In this document: in pieces, positions 1 through 5,506 of the stretch | Position numbering within the stretch: the first letter of the stretch is position 1 | Layout: every line of letters starts with the position of its first letter | NCBI GenBank assembly: GCA_900549455.1 | Contig: UROM01000045.1 | Span: 1-12,866 of the forward strand | DNA length: 12,866 nucleotides | Direction: 5' to 3' | Origin: an uncultured Collinsella sp. | GTDB lineage: Bacteria > Actinomycetota > Coriobacteriia > Coriobacteriales > Coriobacteriaceae | The notes under the pieces: model-generated | Databases searched by the model: none | Told to the model about the DNA's origin: nothing | The model's input: the letters and a program-made list of their open reading frames with translations, nothing else | Translations under genes and position numbers: made by a program

Positions 1-49
1 ACGAGATGCTCAGGAGTCTCGTGGGCTCGGAGATGTGTATAAGAGACAG
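1..49 (+). other. Illumina Nextera i7-side adapter (artefact)
   Basis: Not genomic. Bases 1-7 match the end of the Illumina P7 flow-cell primer, 8-15 (GCTCAGGA) are an 8-base index position, 16-30 (GTCTCGTGGGCTCGG) are the Nextera read-2 adapter, and 31-49 are the 19-bp Tn5 mosaic end. From memory, the index is the reverse complement of Nextera index N704 (TCCTGAGC). An apparent GTG start at 35 lies in the mosaic end and gives the artefact peptide MYKRQ in front of the first gene. Confidence 0.98.
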
Positions 50-424
50 GCCTACGCTCGCTATAAGGCTGCCGTCGATGCTGCCGCTGGTCTCAAGGCT
101 GCTCTGAGCGACGCCGATGCCAAGCTGTCCGATGCCAACGACGCCTATGCCGCCGCGCTTGCCGAGCTTGGCGATGCCAAGGATGCCCTGGCTGCCGCGC
201 AGACCGAGTACGACAAGTATCATCCCAAGGCTGAGCCGCAGGCCAAGGCTCAGGTTGCGCAGGCTGCTGCAAAGGCTCCTGTCGCCAAGAAGAAGGCTGC
301 GGACGCTGCGCTCGCCCAGACCGGTGATACCTCCGCGCTTGCGGGCGAGGTCTTCGTTATCGGCGGTATTACGCTCGTGGCCGCGGGCGTGACGCTGGGC
401 GATCGTCGTCGCAAGCACATGTAG
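50..424 (+). CDS. C-terminal fragment of a sortase-anchored (LAQTG) surface protein
   Basis: This is the 3' part of a gene truncated by the contig end; 124 residues remain. The true start lies outside the window, and the in-frame GTG at 35 belongs to adapter sequence. Residues 1-58 are Ala/Lys/Asp-rich and heptad-like, consistent with a coiled-coil stalk. Residues 60-86 are a Pro/Ala/Lys-rich linker. A sorting signal follows: LAQTGD (residues 88-93), a hydrophobic span of about 19 residues (98-116), then the basic tail DRRRKHM. The LAxTG form rather than LPxTG is typical of actinobacterial class E sortase substrates (established family knowledge). It is therefore most likely a cell-wall-linked extracellular protein, but the functional N-terminal domains are missing and its role cannot be named. 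A terminator follows at 491-530. Confidence 0.85.
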   Translation, partial: AYARYKAAVDAAAGLKAALSDADAKLSDANDAYAAALAELGDAKDALAAAQTEYDKYHPKAEPQAKAQVAQAAAKAPVAKKKAADAALAQTGDTSALAGEVFVIGGITLVAAGVTLGDRRRKHM

Positions 425-490
425 TGATTCGGGCGTCGGCTCTGCAGTGAACTTCAATTCATAGCGGCACCGTCTCGATACCCAAACGAT

Positions 491-530
491 AAGGCCGGCG
501 CGCTGTCATAAGCAGCACGTCGGCCTTTCT
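491..530 (+). terminator. Intrinsic terminator of the surface-protein gene
   Basis: An inverted repeat AAGGCCG (491-497) and CGGCCTT (521-527) has an additional inner GCTG/CAGC pairing (502-505 with 513-516). It is followed by a T-rich run (TTTCTTT). It lies 66 bases after the stop codon on the same strand. Confidence 0.75.
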
Positions 531-543
531 TTGCGTTGGTATC

Positions 544-579
544 AAAAAGCCCGGTCGGTAGCCGCGAAAGCTACCGACC
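544..579 (-). terminator. Intrinsic terminator of the OPT transporter gene
   Basis: A perfect 10-bp stem (553-562 with 570-579) has the 7-base loop CGCGAAA. Read on the minus strand it is followed by a T5 run (complement of 544-548). It lies 45 bases past the transporter stop codon and back to back with the forward terminator, insulating the two convergent genes. Confidence 0.85.
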
Positions 580-624
580 AGGCAAATCGTAGGCAATATG
601 GTTGCTGTCGAGCAGCTGCTCGAC

Positions 625-2328
625 TTAGCCCAGCAGGCTCAGGCCAACAGAGACAAACGCCAGGATAACGCCGACGATGGACTCGCCGCCGAGCAGGCCG
701 CTGGCAACGACCAGACCCTGTTCCTGGAAGGCGGCGTCCTTGGCAGCCCTTTCCTCGTCAGAAAGACCAGCGGTGGCGTCGCGGTGGGCGGACCACTTAT
801 CGTAGGCGAGCTTGACGCAGGAGCCCAGGAATGCCGTGAGTGACATGTAGAACGGCAGGTACACGCCCAGGCCGATCATCATGGCCGGAATGCCGAGCCA
901 GTACATGACGATGCCGGCGATAAAGCCGCCAACGAACCACGGCACGCTCGGGATGCCCGAGACCATGGTGGCGACAACGCTTGCCTGCGCGGCAACAAAG
1001 CTCTTGTCGGGGCCAAAGGCATCCGGGCCATAGGCGGTGACGAGCGCGACCATGACGGCGGCGGCGACCAAGGCGCCCACGATGCCGCCGATGGCTTGGC
1101 CGATCCACTGCGCGCGCGGGTTGGTGCCCAGCACGGCGCCGGCCTTAAAGTCGTTCATGACGTCGCCCGCAAGGCCACACGCCACGGCCACGATGCCGGC
1201 GATAAAGAACAGCTTGACCTGAGCGATCTGTGCGAAGGCAGCCACGATGAGCATAACGATGAGGCCAAAGATCTCCATGGGGTCGATGCCCGTCTGGCCG
1301 CAGCTCTGTGCGCTCATGATGGTGGTGACAAAGGTGAACAGCGTCACGATGACGGCCGGAACGGGGCCAAGGTCGAGCGCGATGGCGACGATCACGGCGA
1401 TGGCGGCAGCGCCCAGGCCGATGATGCCGGCGTCGAGCTTAAGGGAGCCCGAGATGAGCGACTGCTCGTCGGTGTCGGTGGAGCTGTCGGCGGCAAGACC
1501 GCGGACGATACCGGCGACCTGCGGCAGGATGTCCTTGAGGACGACGGCGACGCCAAAGCCCATCATGAGGCCCATGCCCAGGGACTTGACGATGCCCTGC
1601 GCGGTCACAACGTCGAACAGACCGGCAGCGGTACCGCCCACGATGATGCCAAAGTTGCCCAGCAGGGCGCCGGCAAACCAGAAAGCGACGGGGGCGAAGC
1701 CCACGAGGAAGCCGATGGACAGCAGCATGGGCGAGTTGTAGATGGCAAAGGTCACGCCGGGGATATTGAGCGTGCACAGCATACTGGGCACCACGCCCAG
1801 GGCGTCGCGCAGCACGCTGTAGATGCCTGCGATGGCCATGGAGCCAAAGAGCTGCTTACCGGTCTTGCCGCCGGCCTCGGTAGCACGTAGGGTCTGGGCA
1901 GCGGCGTTGCCGGTGGGGAACTCCAGCGCGGCGTCCACGATAAAGTGACGGTGGATGAGCGCTGTCGCTAGAAGGCCCAAGATGGTGCCGGCGAGCGCCA
2001 CGATAAACATGTCGAGCCAGCTGATCTGGTCGGCATAGCCCAACATCCAGGCGCCCGGGATGGTAAACGCCAGGCCGCCGGCGACCATGGCGCCCGCAGA
2101 CATGATGGTGTGGGTGACGTTGGCCTCGTTGAGGCTGGCGTTGCCCATGAGCTTAAGGAAGAACAGCGAAATGACGGCAGCGAAAATGATCGGCCAGGGG
2201 AGGGCGCCCATCTTGAGGGCGGTATAGGCCGAGCTTGCCGTGATGATCACGCAGCCAAGGGCGCCGATGACGACGCCACGCAGCGTGAGTTGACCGCGCA
2301 TCGAGGTGCGGTTCGAGGGATTGCTCAT
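625..2328 (-). CDS. OPT family oligopeptide/metal-chelate transporter
   Basis: The predicted product is a 567-residue polytopic inner-membrane protein of the oligopeptide transporter (OPT) family, secondary carriers that import peptides or metal-chelator complexes by proton symport. Family marks: the N-terminal block from about residue 14 (LTLRGVVIGALG) through ALKMGALPWP (37-46), the conserved EFPTGNAAA (136-144), and GQTGIDPMEIFG (344-355). Hydrophobic spans run through nearly the whole chain; a charged Asp/Ser/Thr loop (about 280-297) splits it into two halves, and the C-terminus ends in further membrane spans. The start at 2328 is chosen because AAGGAG stands 6 bases before it; an upstream in-frame ATG (2364) lacks such a site and would place a hydrophilic run before the conserved start. 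It is divergent from coaX, with a hairpin in its leader. The substrate cannot be told from the sequence. Confidence 0.9.
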   Translation of the reverse strand: MSNPSNRTSMRGQLTLRGVVIGALGCVIITASSAYTALKMGALPWPIIFAAVISLFFLKLMGNASLNEANVTHTIMSAGAMVAGGLAFTIPGAWMLGYADQISWLDMFIVALAGTILGLLATALIHRHFIVDAALEFPTGNAAAQTLRATEAGGKTGKQLFGSMAIAGIYSVLRDALGVVPSMLCTLNIPGVTFAIYNSPMLLSIGFLVGFAPVAFWFAGALLGNFGIIVGGTAAGLFDVVTAQGIVKSLGMGLMMGFGVAVVLKDILPQVAGIVRGLAADSSTDTDEQSLISGSLKLDAGIIGLGAAAIAVIVAIALDLGPVPAVIVTLFTFVTTIMSAQSCGQTGIDPMEIFGLIVMLIVAAFAQIAQVKLFFIAGIVAVACGLAGDVMNDFKAGAVLGTNPRAQWIGQAIGGIVGALVAAAVMVALVTAYGPDAFGPDKSFVAAQASVVATMVSGIPSVPWFVGGFIAGIVMYWLGIPAMMIGLGVYLPFYMSLTAFLGSCVKLAYDKWSAHRDATAGLSDEERAAKDAAFQEQGLVVASGLLGGESIVGVILAFVSVGLSLLG

Positions 2329-2352
2329 ATAGAACTCCTTTGCGTATATCCG

Positions 2353-2391
2353 CTTCCCCCGCAAGCGCCGCTACGGATACGGCGCGGGAAG
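2353..2391 (-). promoter_or_regulatory. Hairpin in the 5' leader of the OPT transporter mRNA
   Basis: A nested inverted repeat has an outer stem CTTCCC (2353-2358) with GGGAAG (2386-2391), an internal loop, then an inner stem GCGCCG (2365-2370) with CGGCGC (2380-2385) and a 9-base loop. It lies about 25 bases upstream of the start codon on the minus strand. It may affect translation or mRNA stability. It matches no riboswitch class I recognise. Confidence 0.4.
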
Positions 2392-2438
2392 TCGGGTTAC
2401 CAAGGGCCGATGCGTGAGCTCGCGTACGACCGCGCATC

Positions 2439-2444
2439 AGTATA
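2439..2444 (-). promoter_or_regulatory. Candidate -10 box for the OPT transporter
   Basis: On the minus strand the sequence reads TATACT about 110 bases upstream of the start codon. No convincing -35 box is visible at normal spacing. It is placed back to back with the forward TATACT near 2488. Confidence 0.35.
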
Positions 2445-2485
2445 GCCGCAAGCTAGTCATTTTGGGATGACTGGTTTAGGTAGGC

Positions 2486-2494
2486 GATATACTG
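2486..2494 (+). promoter_or_regulatory. Candidate -10 box for coaX
   Basis: GATATACT, containing TATACT, lies about 30 bases before the coaX ATG and is followed by AAAGGAG at about 2506. The -35 region is not well conserved. The distance implies a short leader. Confidence 0.4.
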
Positions 2495-2520
2495 CTGGGC
2501 AGACGAAAGGAGCGCCGACG

Positions 2521-3372
2521 ATGCTTAATGGGTGCGCATATATATTGACGGTCGACGTGGGCAACACGTTCATTCGCTTTGGCCTGTTTGCAGAGGATTC
2601 GGCCGCGGCGCAGGAATGTCCGCTTGCGACGTGCGAGATCACGACGCCGTCGAGCATCACGGCCGACGAGGCGCGCATGAGGCTCGTGCAGGTCATGGGC
2701 GCGCTGGCAATCGATGCGGGCATGCCGTGTGTACTCGTTCCCGCGGCGGCCGTGCTGAGTTGCGTGGTGCCGGCGCTCGAGCGCCCGTGGAAGGCGGCGC
2801 TTTCCCGCACCTGCACGGGGCGCGTGCTCACCGTGGGGCCGGGCCTCAAGACCGGCATGCCCGTGCACTACGACGATCCGGCCGAGATCGGCCCCGACCG
2901 CATCGCCGACGCCGTGGCGGCCCGTGCCGTCTACGGCTCTCCGTGCATCGTGATCGACCTGGGCACTACGACCAATATCGAGGTCATCGATGCGCGCGGA
3001 ACCTTTGTCGGCGGCGTCATCGCGCCGGGTCTGGCACTTGGCGCCCGCTCGCTTTCGGCCGCTGCGGCGCGCCTGCCGCAGGTCGAGCCCTCGGCACCCA
3101 CACATGTGATCGGTCGCAACACGCGCGAGGCCATGCGCTCGGGCGTGGTCTTGGGCGAGGTGGCCCGTATCGACGGCATGCTCGACATGGTGCTTGCCGA
3201 GATGCGCGCGACCAAGGCGGCGGGGGAGGGCAGCGTGCCCATCGTCATCACCGGCGACGATGCCGAGGCGCTCGCGGCGTTGGTCGGCCACAGCCTGACG
3301 GTCGATGACGCGTTGACGCTTCGCGGCCTGGCCGAGCTCTACCACATCAATCAAAAGCCCCGTCGCGCGTAG
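2521..3372 (+). CDS. coaX: Type III pantothenate kinase
   Basis: The 283-residue product is predicted to phosphorylate pantothenate with ATP, the first step of coenzyme A synthesis, in the cytosol. It shows the ASKHA-fold marks of CoaX: the phosphate-binding DVGNT (residues 12-16), GPDRIAD (124-130) carrying the expected catalytic Asp126, DLGTTTNIEV (146-155), GGVIAPGLALGARSLS (164-179) and GRNTREAMRSGVVLG (198-212). The length is slightly above the usual 255-270. One oddity is ITGDD (243-247), where most homologues have a TGG-type turn. The start at 2521 is chosen over an in-frame upstream ATG (2467) because AAAGGAG lies just ahead of it and the conserved N-terminal strand begins at residue 8. 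A hairpin spans the stop codon, and the dCMP deaminase follows 83 bases later on the same strand. Confidence 0.95.
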   Translation: MLNGCAYILTVDVGNTFIRFGLFAEDSAAAQECPLATCEITTPSSITADEARMRLVQVMGALAIDAGMPCVLVPAAAVLSCVVPALERPWKAALSRTCTGRVLTVGPGLKTGMPVHYDDPAEIGPDRIADAVAARAVYGSPCIVIDLGTTTNIEVIDARGTFVGGVIAPGLALGARSLSAAAARLPQVEPSAPTHVIGRNTREAMRSGVVLGEVARIDGMLDMVLAEMRATKAAGEGSVPIVITGDDAEALAALVGHSLTVDDALTLRGLAELYHINQKPRRA

Positions 3373-3380
3373 CGATGGGG
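3358..3380. other. Hairpin spanning the coaX stop codon
   Basis: A 9-bp stem CCCCGTCGC (3358-3366) with GCGATGGGG (3372-3380), including one G-T wobble, has a 5-base loop. It overlaps the stop codon. No T run follows on the plus strand, but an A4 tract (3353-3356) would give a U run on the minus strand, so it is not a clear coaX terminator. It may protect the 3' end of the mRNA. Confidence 0.4.
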
Positions 3381-3412
3381 GCGGTGGGACAAAAACGTCT
3401 CCACCTTTCACC

Positions 3413-3421
3413 TGCTACAAT
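3413..3421 (+). promoter_or_regulatory. Candidate extended -10 promoter for the dCMP deaminase
   Basis: TGCTACAAT matches an extended -10 element (TGn followed by TACAAT) 34 bases upstream of the ATG. The -35 position is poorly conserved, as is common with extended -10 promoters. Confidence 0.5.
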
Positions 3422-3455
3422 GTGTCAAACTATTGCGATTTCGGAGGTGTCTGCC

Positions 3456-3980
3456 ATGTCGGACGATCTTCATCAAACCGCGTCGGGCAAGCGCCGCGAC
3501 GTTATTAGCTGGGACGAGTTCTTTATGAGCGTGGCCATCGCCGCGCAGCGCCGCAGCAAGGACCCCAATACGCAGGTGGGCGCGTGCATCGCCAGCACCA
3601 ACCACCGCATCCTTTCGGTGGGCTACAACGGTACGCCCTCGGCACTCAACGATGACTTTTTCCCGTGGGGAACGAGCGACGACCCACTGCAGGACAAGCA
3701 TAACTACGTAGTCCATGCCGAGGCCAACGCCGTGCTCAACTACCGCGGCTCGCTCAAAGACCTTGAGGGTTCCACGGTCTACGTCACGCTGTTCCCGTGC
3801 CATGACTGCGCCAAGATCCTGGCGCAGGTGGGCGTGGGCGAGGTTGTCTACCTGGACAATAAGTACGCCGACACCGACGACGGCCGCATCAGTCGCCGCA
3901 TTCTCGACTCTTGCGGCATCAGCTACCGCCAGGTTATCGTCGATGTTCAGATTGGTACCGGGGGACAGGCTCGGCAGTAA
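3456..3980 (+). CDS. Deoxycytidylate (dCMP) deaminase, ComEB-like
   Basis: The 174-residue cytosolic enzyme is predicted to convert dCMP to dUMP, feeding thymidylate synthesis. It carries the zinc-dependent deaminase signature: HAEANAVLN (87-95) gives the zinc-binding His87 and proton-shuttling Glu89, and PCHDC (114-118) gives zinc ligands Cys115 and Cys118. The N-terminal block SWDEFFMSVA...RSKDPNTQVGA (about 18-43) and GYNGTP (56-61) is typical of dCMP deaminases rather than cytidine deaminases. The start at 3456 is chosen because GGAGGTG lies upstream; an in-frame extension to 3375 would include promoter sequence and has no homology. The last residues (IGTGGQARQ) are encoded by DNA containing GGGGACAGGC, the core of the dispersed repeat seen elsewhere in the window, so the C-terminus may be repeat-derived. 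Confidence 0.92.
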   Translation: MSDDLHQTASGKRRDVISWDEFFMSVAIAAQRRSKDPNTQVGACIASTNHRILSVGYNGTPSALNDDFFPWGTSDDPLQDKHNYVVHAEANAVLNYRGSLKDLEGSTVYVTLFPCHDCAKILAQVGVGEVVYLDNKYADTDDGRISRRILDSCGISYRQVIVDVQIGTGGQARQ

Positions 3981-4150
3981 TATGCGTTGTTGCTATCTGA
4001 CGACGAACACAGCTCAAAGAGCTCCGTTCCAAATTGACTACTCGTGAAGGTCGCGTCTGTGCGCATGGACGGCTCGTGAGCGGGTACATGGCTGTAGTAA
4101 CATAGCTCTGTCCGCGGGCGCGCCCGCGTTATTGTGAGAAAGGAGCCCCT
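3981..4150. other. Intergenic region before the NifU-like gene, with a 16-bp palindrome
   Basis: No gene is supported here. The clearest structure is the perfect palindrome CGCGGGCGCGCCCGCG at 4113-4128, followed by TTATT and then the GAAAGGAG ribosome binding site of the next gene. A smaller inverted repeat, AGCTC/GAGCT, lies near 4013-4022. The palindrome could be a weak terminator, a leader hairpin or a protein-binding site; the sequence does not decide. Confidence 0.45.
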
Positions 4151-4429
4151 GTGGCTGTTAACGAAGAGCTGCTTAAGAAGGTTCTTGAGGAGATCCGCCC
4201 CAACCTGCAGGCTGACGGCGGCGATATGGAGTATGTGGGCGTCGACGACGAGGGCGTCGTCCAGCTTGAGCTTCAGGGTGCCTGCGCCGGCTGCCCTATG
4301 AGCGCACTGACCCTGTCCATGGGTATCGAGCGTATCCTCAAGGAGCACGTACCCGGCGTTACCCGTGTCGAGCAGGTCAATGCCTCCGGCGAGACCGAGG
4401 ACCTGTACGACGAGTACGCGCCGTTCTAA
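4151..4429 (+). CDS. NifU C-terminal-domain Fe-S scaffold protein
   Basis: This 92-residue protein is a stand-alone NifU C-terminal (Nfu-type) domain, which holds an Fe-S cluster across a dimer and passes it to apo-proteins. The diagnostic block is IRPNLQADGGDMEYV (15-29) followed by LQGACAGCPMSALTLSMGIE (41-60), with the CxxC ligands Cys45 and Cys48. It uses a GTG start at 4151, supported by AAAGGAG eight bases upstream. The N-terminal IscU-like and central ferredoxin domains of full NifU are absent, as is normal for this short form. The acidic tail (ETEDLYDEYAPF) is unremarkable. It is co-directional with lgt downstream, but hairpins in the 109-base gap suggest the two may not be tightly co-transcribed. 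Confidence 0.95.
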   Translation: MAVNEELLKKVLEEIRPNLQADGGDMEYVGVDDEGVVQLELQGACAGCPMSALTLSMGIERILKEHVPGVTRVEQVNASGETEDLYDEYAPF

Positions 4430-4440
4430 GATGCGAAAGC

Positions 4441-4514
4441 TGCGGACGGCGTACTCCGCATAGACGTTACGCCCAAATATGCGGCTGCGAGCGCAAGGCC
4501 CGCGGCCGCATTTG
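4441..4514 (+). terminator. Two hairpins between the NifU-like gene and lgt
   Basis: The first is TGCGGA (4441-4446) with TCCGCA (4455-4460). The second is ATGCGGC (4479-4485) with GCCGCAT (4505-4511), followed by TTTG and extended loosely by the flanking CAAAT and ATTTG. The second has the layout of a weak terminator or attenuator; its U run is short. Confidence 0.4.
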
Positions 4515-4538
4515 TATGTAGGGAGCAAGGGGACCGAT

Positions 4539-5360
4539 ATGCTCAACGACCTCTACCATATGCTTGATCCCGTCGCGATTTCGGCGGGGCCCATCACCAT
4601 CTACTGGTACGGCTTGGCCTACGTGGTCGGTGCTCTGCTCACGGCGGTCGTCATGTATCGCACGCAGCGTCGCTGGGGTTTCGACATTACGGTCGACGAC
4701 CTGACGAGCGTCGTGGTCGGTGTGGTCTTTGGCCTTATCATTGGCGCCCGCCTGTTCTACGTCATCTTTTACGGTGACGGCTACTACTGGGCACATCCGC
4801 TCGAGATCTTTGCCACCAACGAAGGCGGCATGAGTTTCCATGGCGGCTTGGTGGGCGGCATCATCGGCGGCGTGCTCGTGTGCCGCATGTACAAGCTCGA
4901 TGCGTGGACTTTGGCAGACCTCGCGGTCATCGGTGCTCCGTTGGCCCTGTGCCTGGGGCGCTGCGCCAACTTTGTCAACGGCGAGCTGTGGGGCAAGCCG
5001 ACCGATTTGCCCTGGGGCGTGATCTTTGGCGGCACCGCGGGCGATATGCCGCGCCATCCCTCCCAGCTCTACGAGGCATTTCTCGAGGGCATTGTGCTCT
5101 TTTGCATCTTGCAGGTGCTCAGCCGCAAAAAACCGCTGCTGCCCCAGGGCACGTTTATGGGTGTGTTTGTGATGGGTTACGGCATTGTCCGCTTCCTCGT
5201 TGAGTTTGTGCGCGTGCCCGATGCCCAGCTGGGCTATCTGCTGGGCGGCGTCATCACCATGGGTCAGCTGTTGAGTCTGCCACTCGTGATTGCAGGCCTG
5301 GCGCTCATCATCTTCGCCCGACACCGCAATCGCCCCCAGCGCATCTACCTCGACGCCTAG
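4539..5360 (+). CDS. lgt: Prolipoprotein diacylglyceryl transferase
   Basis: The predicted product is a 273-residue integral membrane enzyme that moves a diacylglyceryl group from phosphatidylglycerol to the lipobox cysteine of prelipoproteins, the first step of lipoprotein maturation. Conserved Lgt elements are in order: IYWYGLAYVVG (21-31), GARLFYV (69-75), SFHGGLVGG (99-107), the signature GRCANFVNGELWGKP (140-154), HPSQLYEA (173-180), and RFLVEFVRVPD (218-228). Seven or so hydrophobic spans fit the family. The start at 4539 is taken because GGGGA stands close upstream and the family N-terminus begins here; the in-frame upstream extension overlaps a terminator-like hairpin. A palindromic repeat cluster begins 10 bases after the stop and probably ends the transcript. 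Confidence 0.96.
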   Translation: MLNDLYHMLDPVAISAGPITIYWYGLAYVVGALLTAVVMYRTQRRWGFDITVDDLTSVVVGVVFGLIIGARLFYVIFYGDGYYWAHPLEIFATNEGGMSFHGGLVGGIIGGVLVCRMYKLDAWTLADLAVIGAPLALCLGRCANFVNGELWGKPTDLPWGVIFGGTAGDMPRHPSQLYEAFLEGIVLFCILQVLSRKKPLLPQGTFMGVFVMGYGIVRFLVEFVRVPDAQLGYLLGGVITMGQLLSLPLVIAGLALIIFARHRNRPQRIYLDA

Positions 5361-5370
5361 CCACCACATA

Positions 5371-5407
5371 CCACCATAAAGGGGACAGGCACCTTTGTGG
5401 TGGTTTT
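5371..5407 (+). repeat. REP-like hairpin with GGGGACAGG core; likely lgt terminator
   Basis: A 12-bp stem with one mismatch (5371-5382 with 5392-5403) carries the loop GGACAGGCA and is followed by TTTT (5404-5407). The core GGGGACAGGC (5381-5390) is shared with the other repeats in this window. Its position just after lgt and the T run suggest that it also serves as a transcription terminator. Confidence 0.65.
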
Positions 5408-5430
5408 GCCGGGCAACGATGGCAGAACCG

Positions 5431-5486
5431 TAACGTTTCCCCAGATAAAACCTGCCAAAATAAACCTGTCCCTTTTTGGCAGGTTT
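5431..5486 (-). repeat. Palindromic repeat, copy 1 of a 55-bp unit (REP-like)
   Basis: Bases 5442-5485 are identical to the reverse complement of 10315-10358 (44 bp). The match continues to 5431 with three mismatches, giving 52 of 55. Within it lies a perfect 13-bp stem (5448-5460 with 5474-5486) around a 13-base loop containing CCTGTCCC, the complement of GGGACAGG. It is oriented opposite to the neighbouring hairpin at 5371-5407 and lies 20 bases before the GTG of the next gene. Confidence 0.85.
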
Positions 5487-5506
5487 CTAGAAAGGCTATT
5501 CGGACT

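Noticed and set aside
35..49. GTG start and first five codons (MYKRQ) of the left-hand open frame
   Set aside because: These bases are the Tn5 mosaic end in the Nextera adapter, so this is not a real translation start.
31..49. Tn5-type transposon end as evidence of a mobile element
   Set aside because: The 19-bp mosaic end occurs only with Illumina primer and index sequence at both contig ends, so it is library preparation and not a resident transposon.
1096..1890. 264-codon plus-strand open frame over the OPT transporter
   Set aside because: It is Asp/Gly/His-rich low-complexity translation, antisense to conserved OPT motifs, with no ribosome site of note.
3981..4150. Short peptide or small RNA gene between the deaminase and the NifU-like gene
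   Set aside because: No ribosome site with a plausible start and no promoter-terminator pair could be supported.
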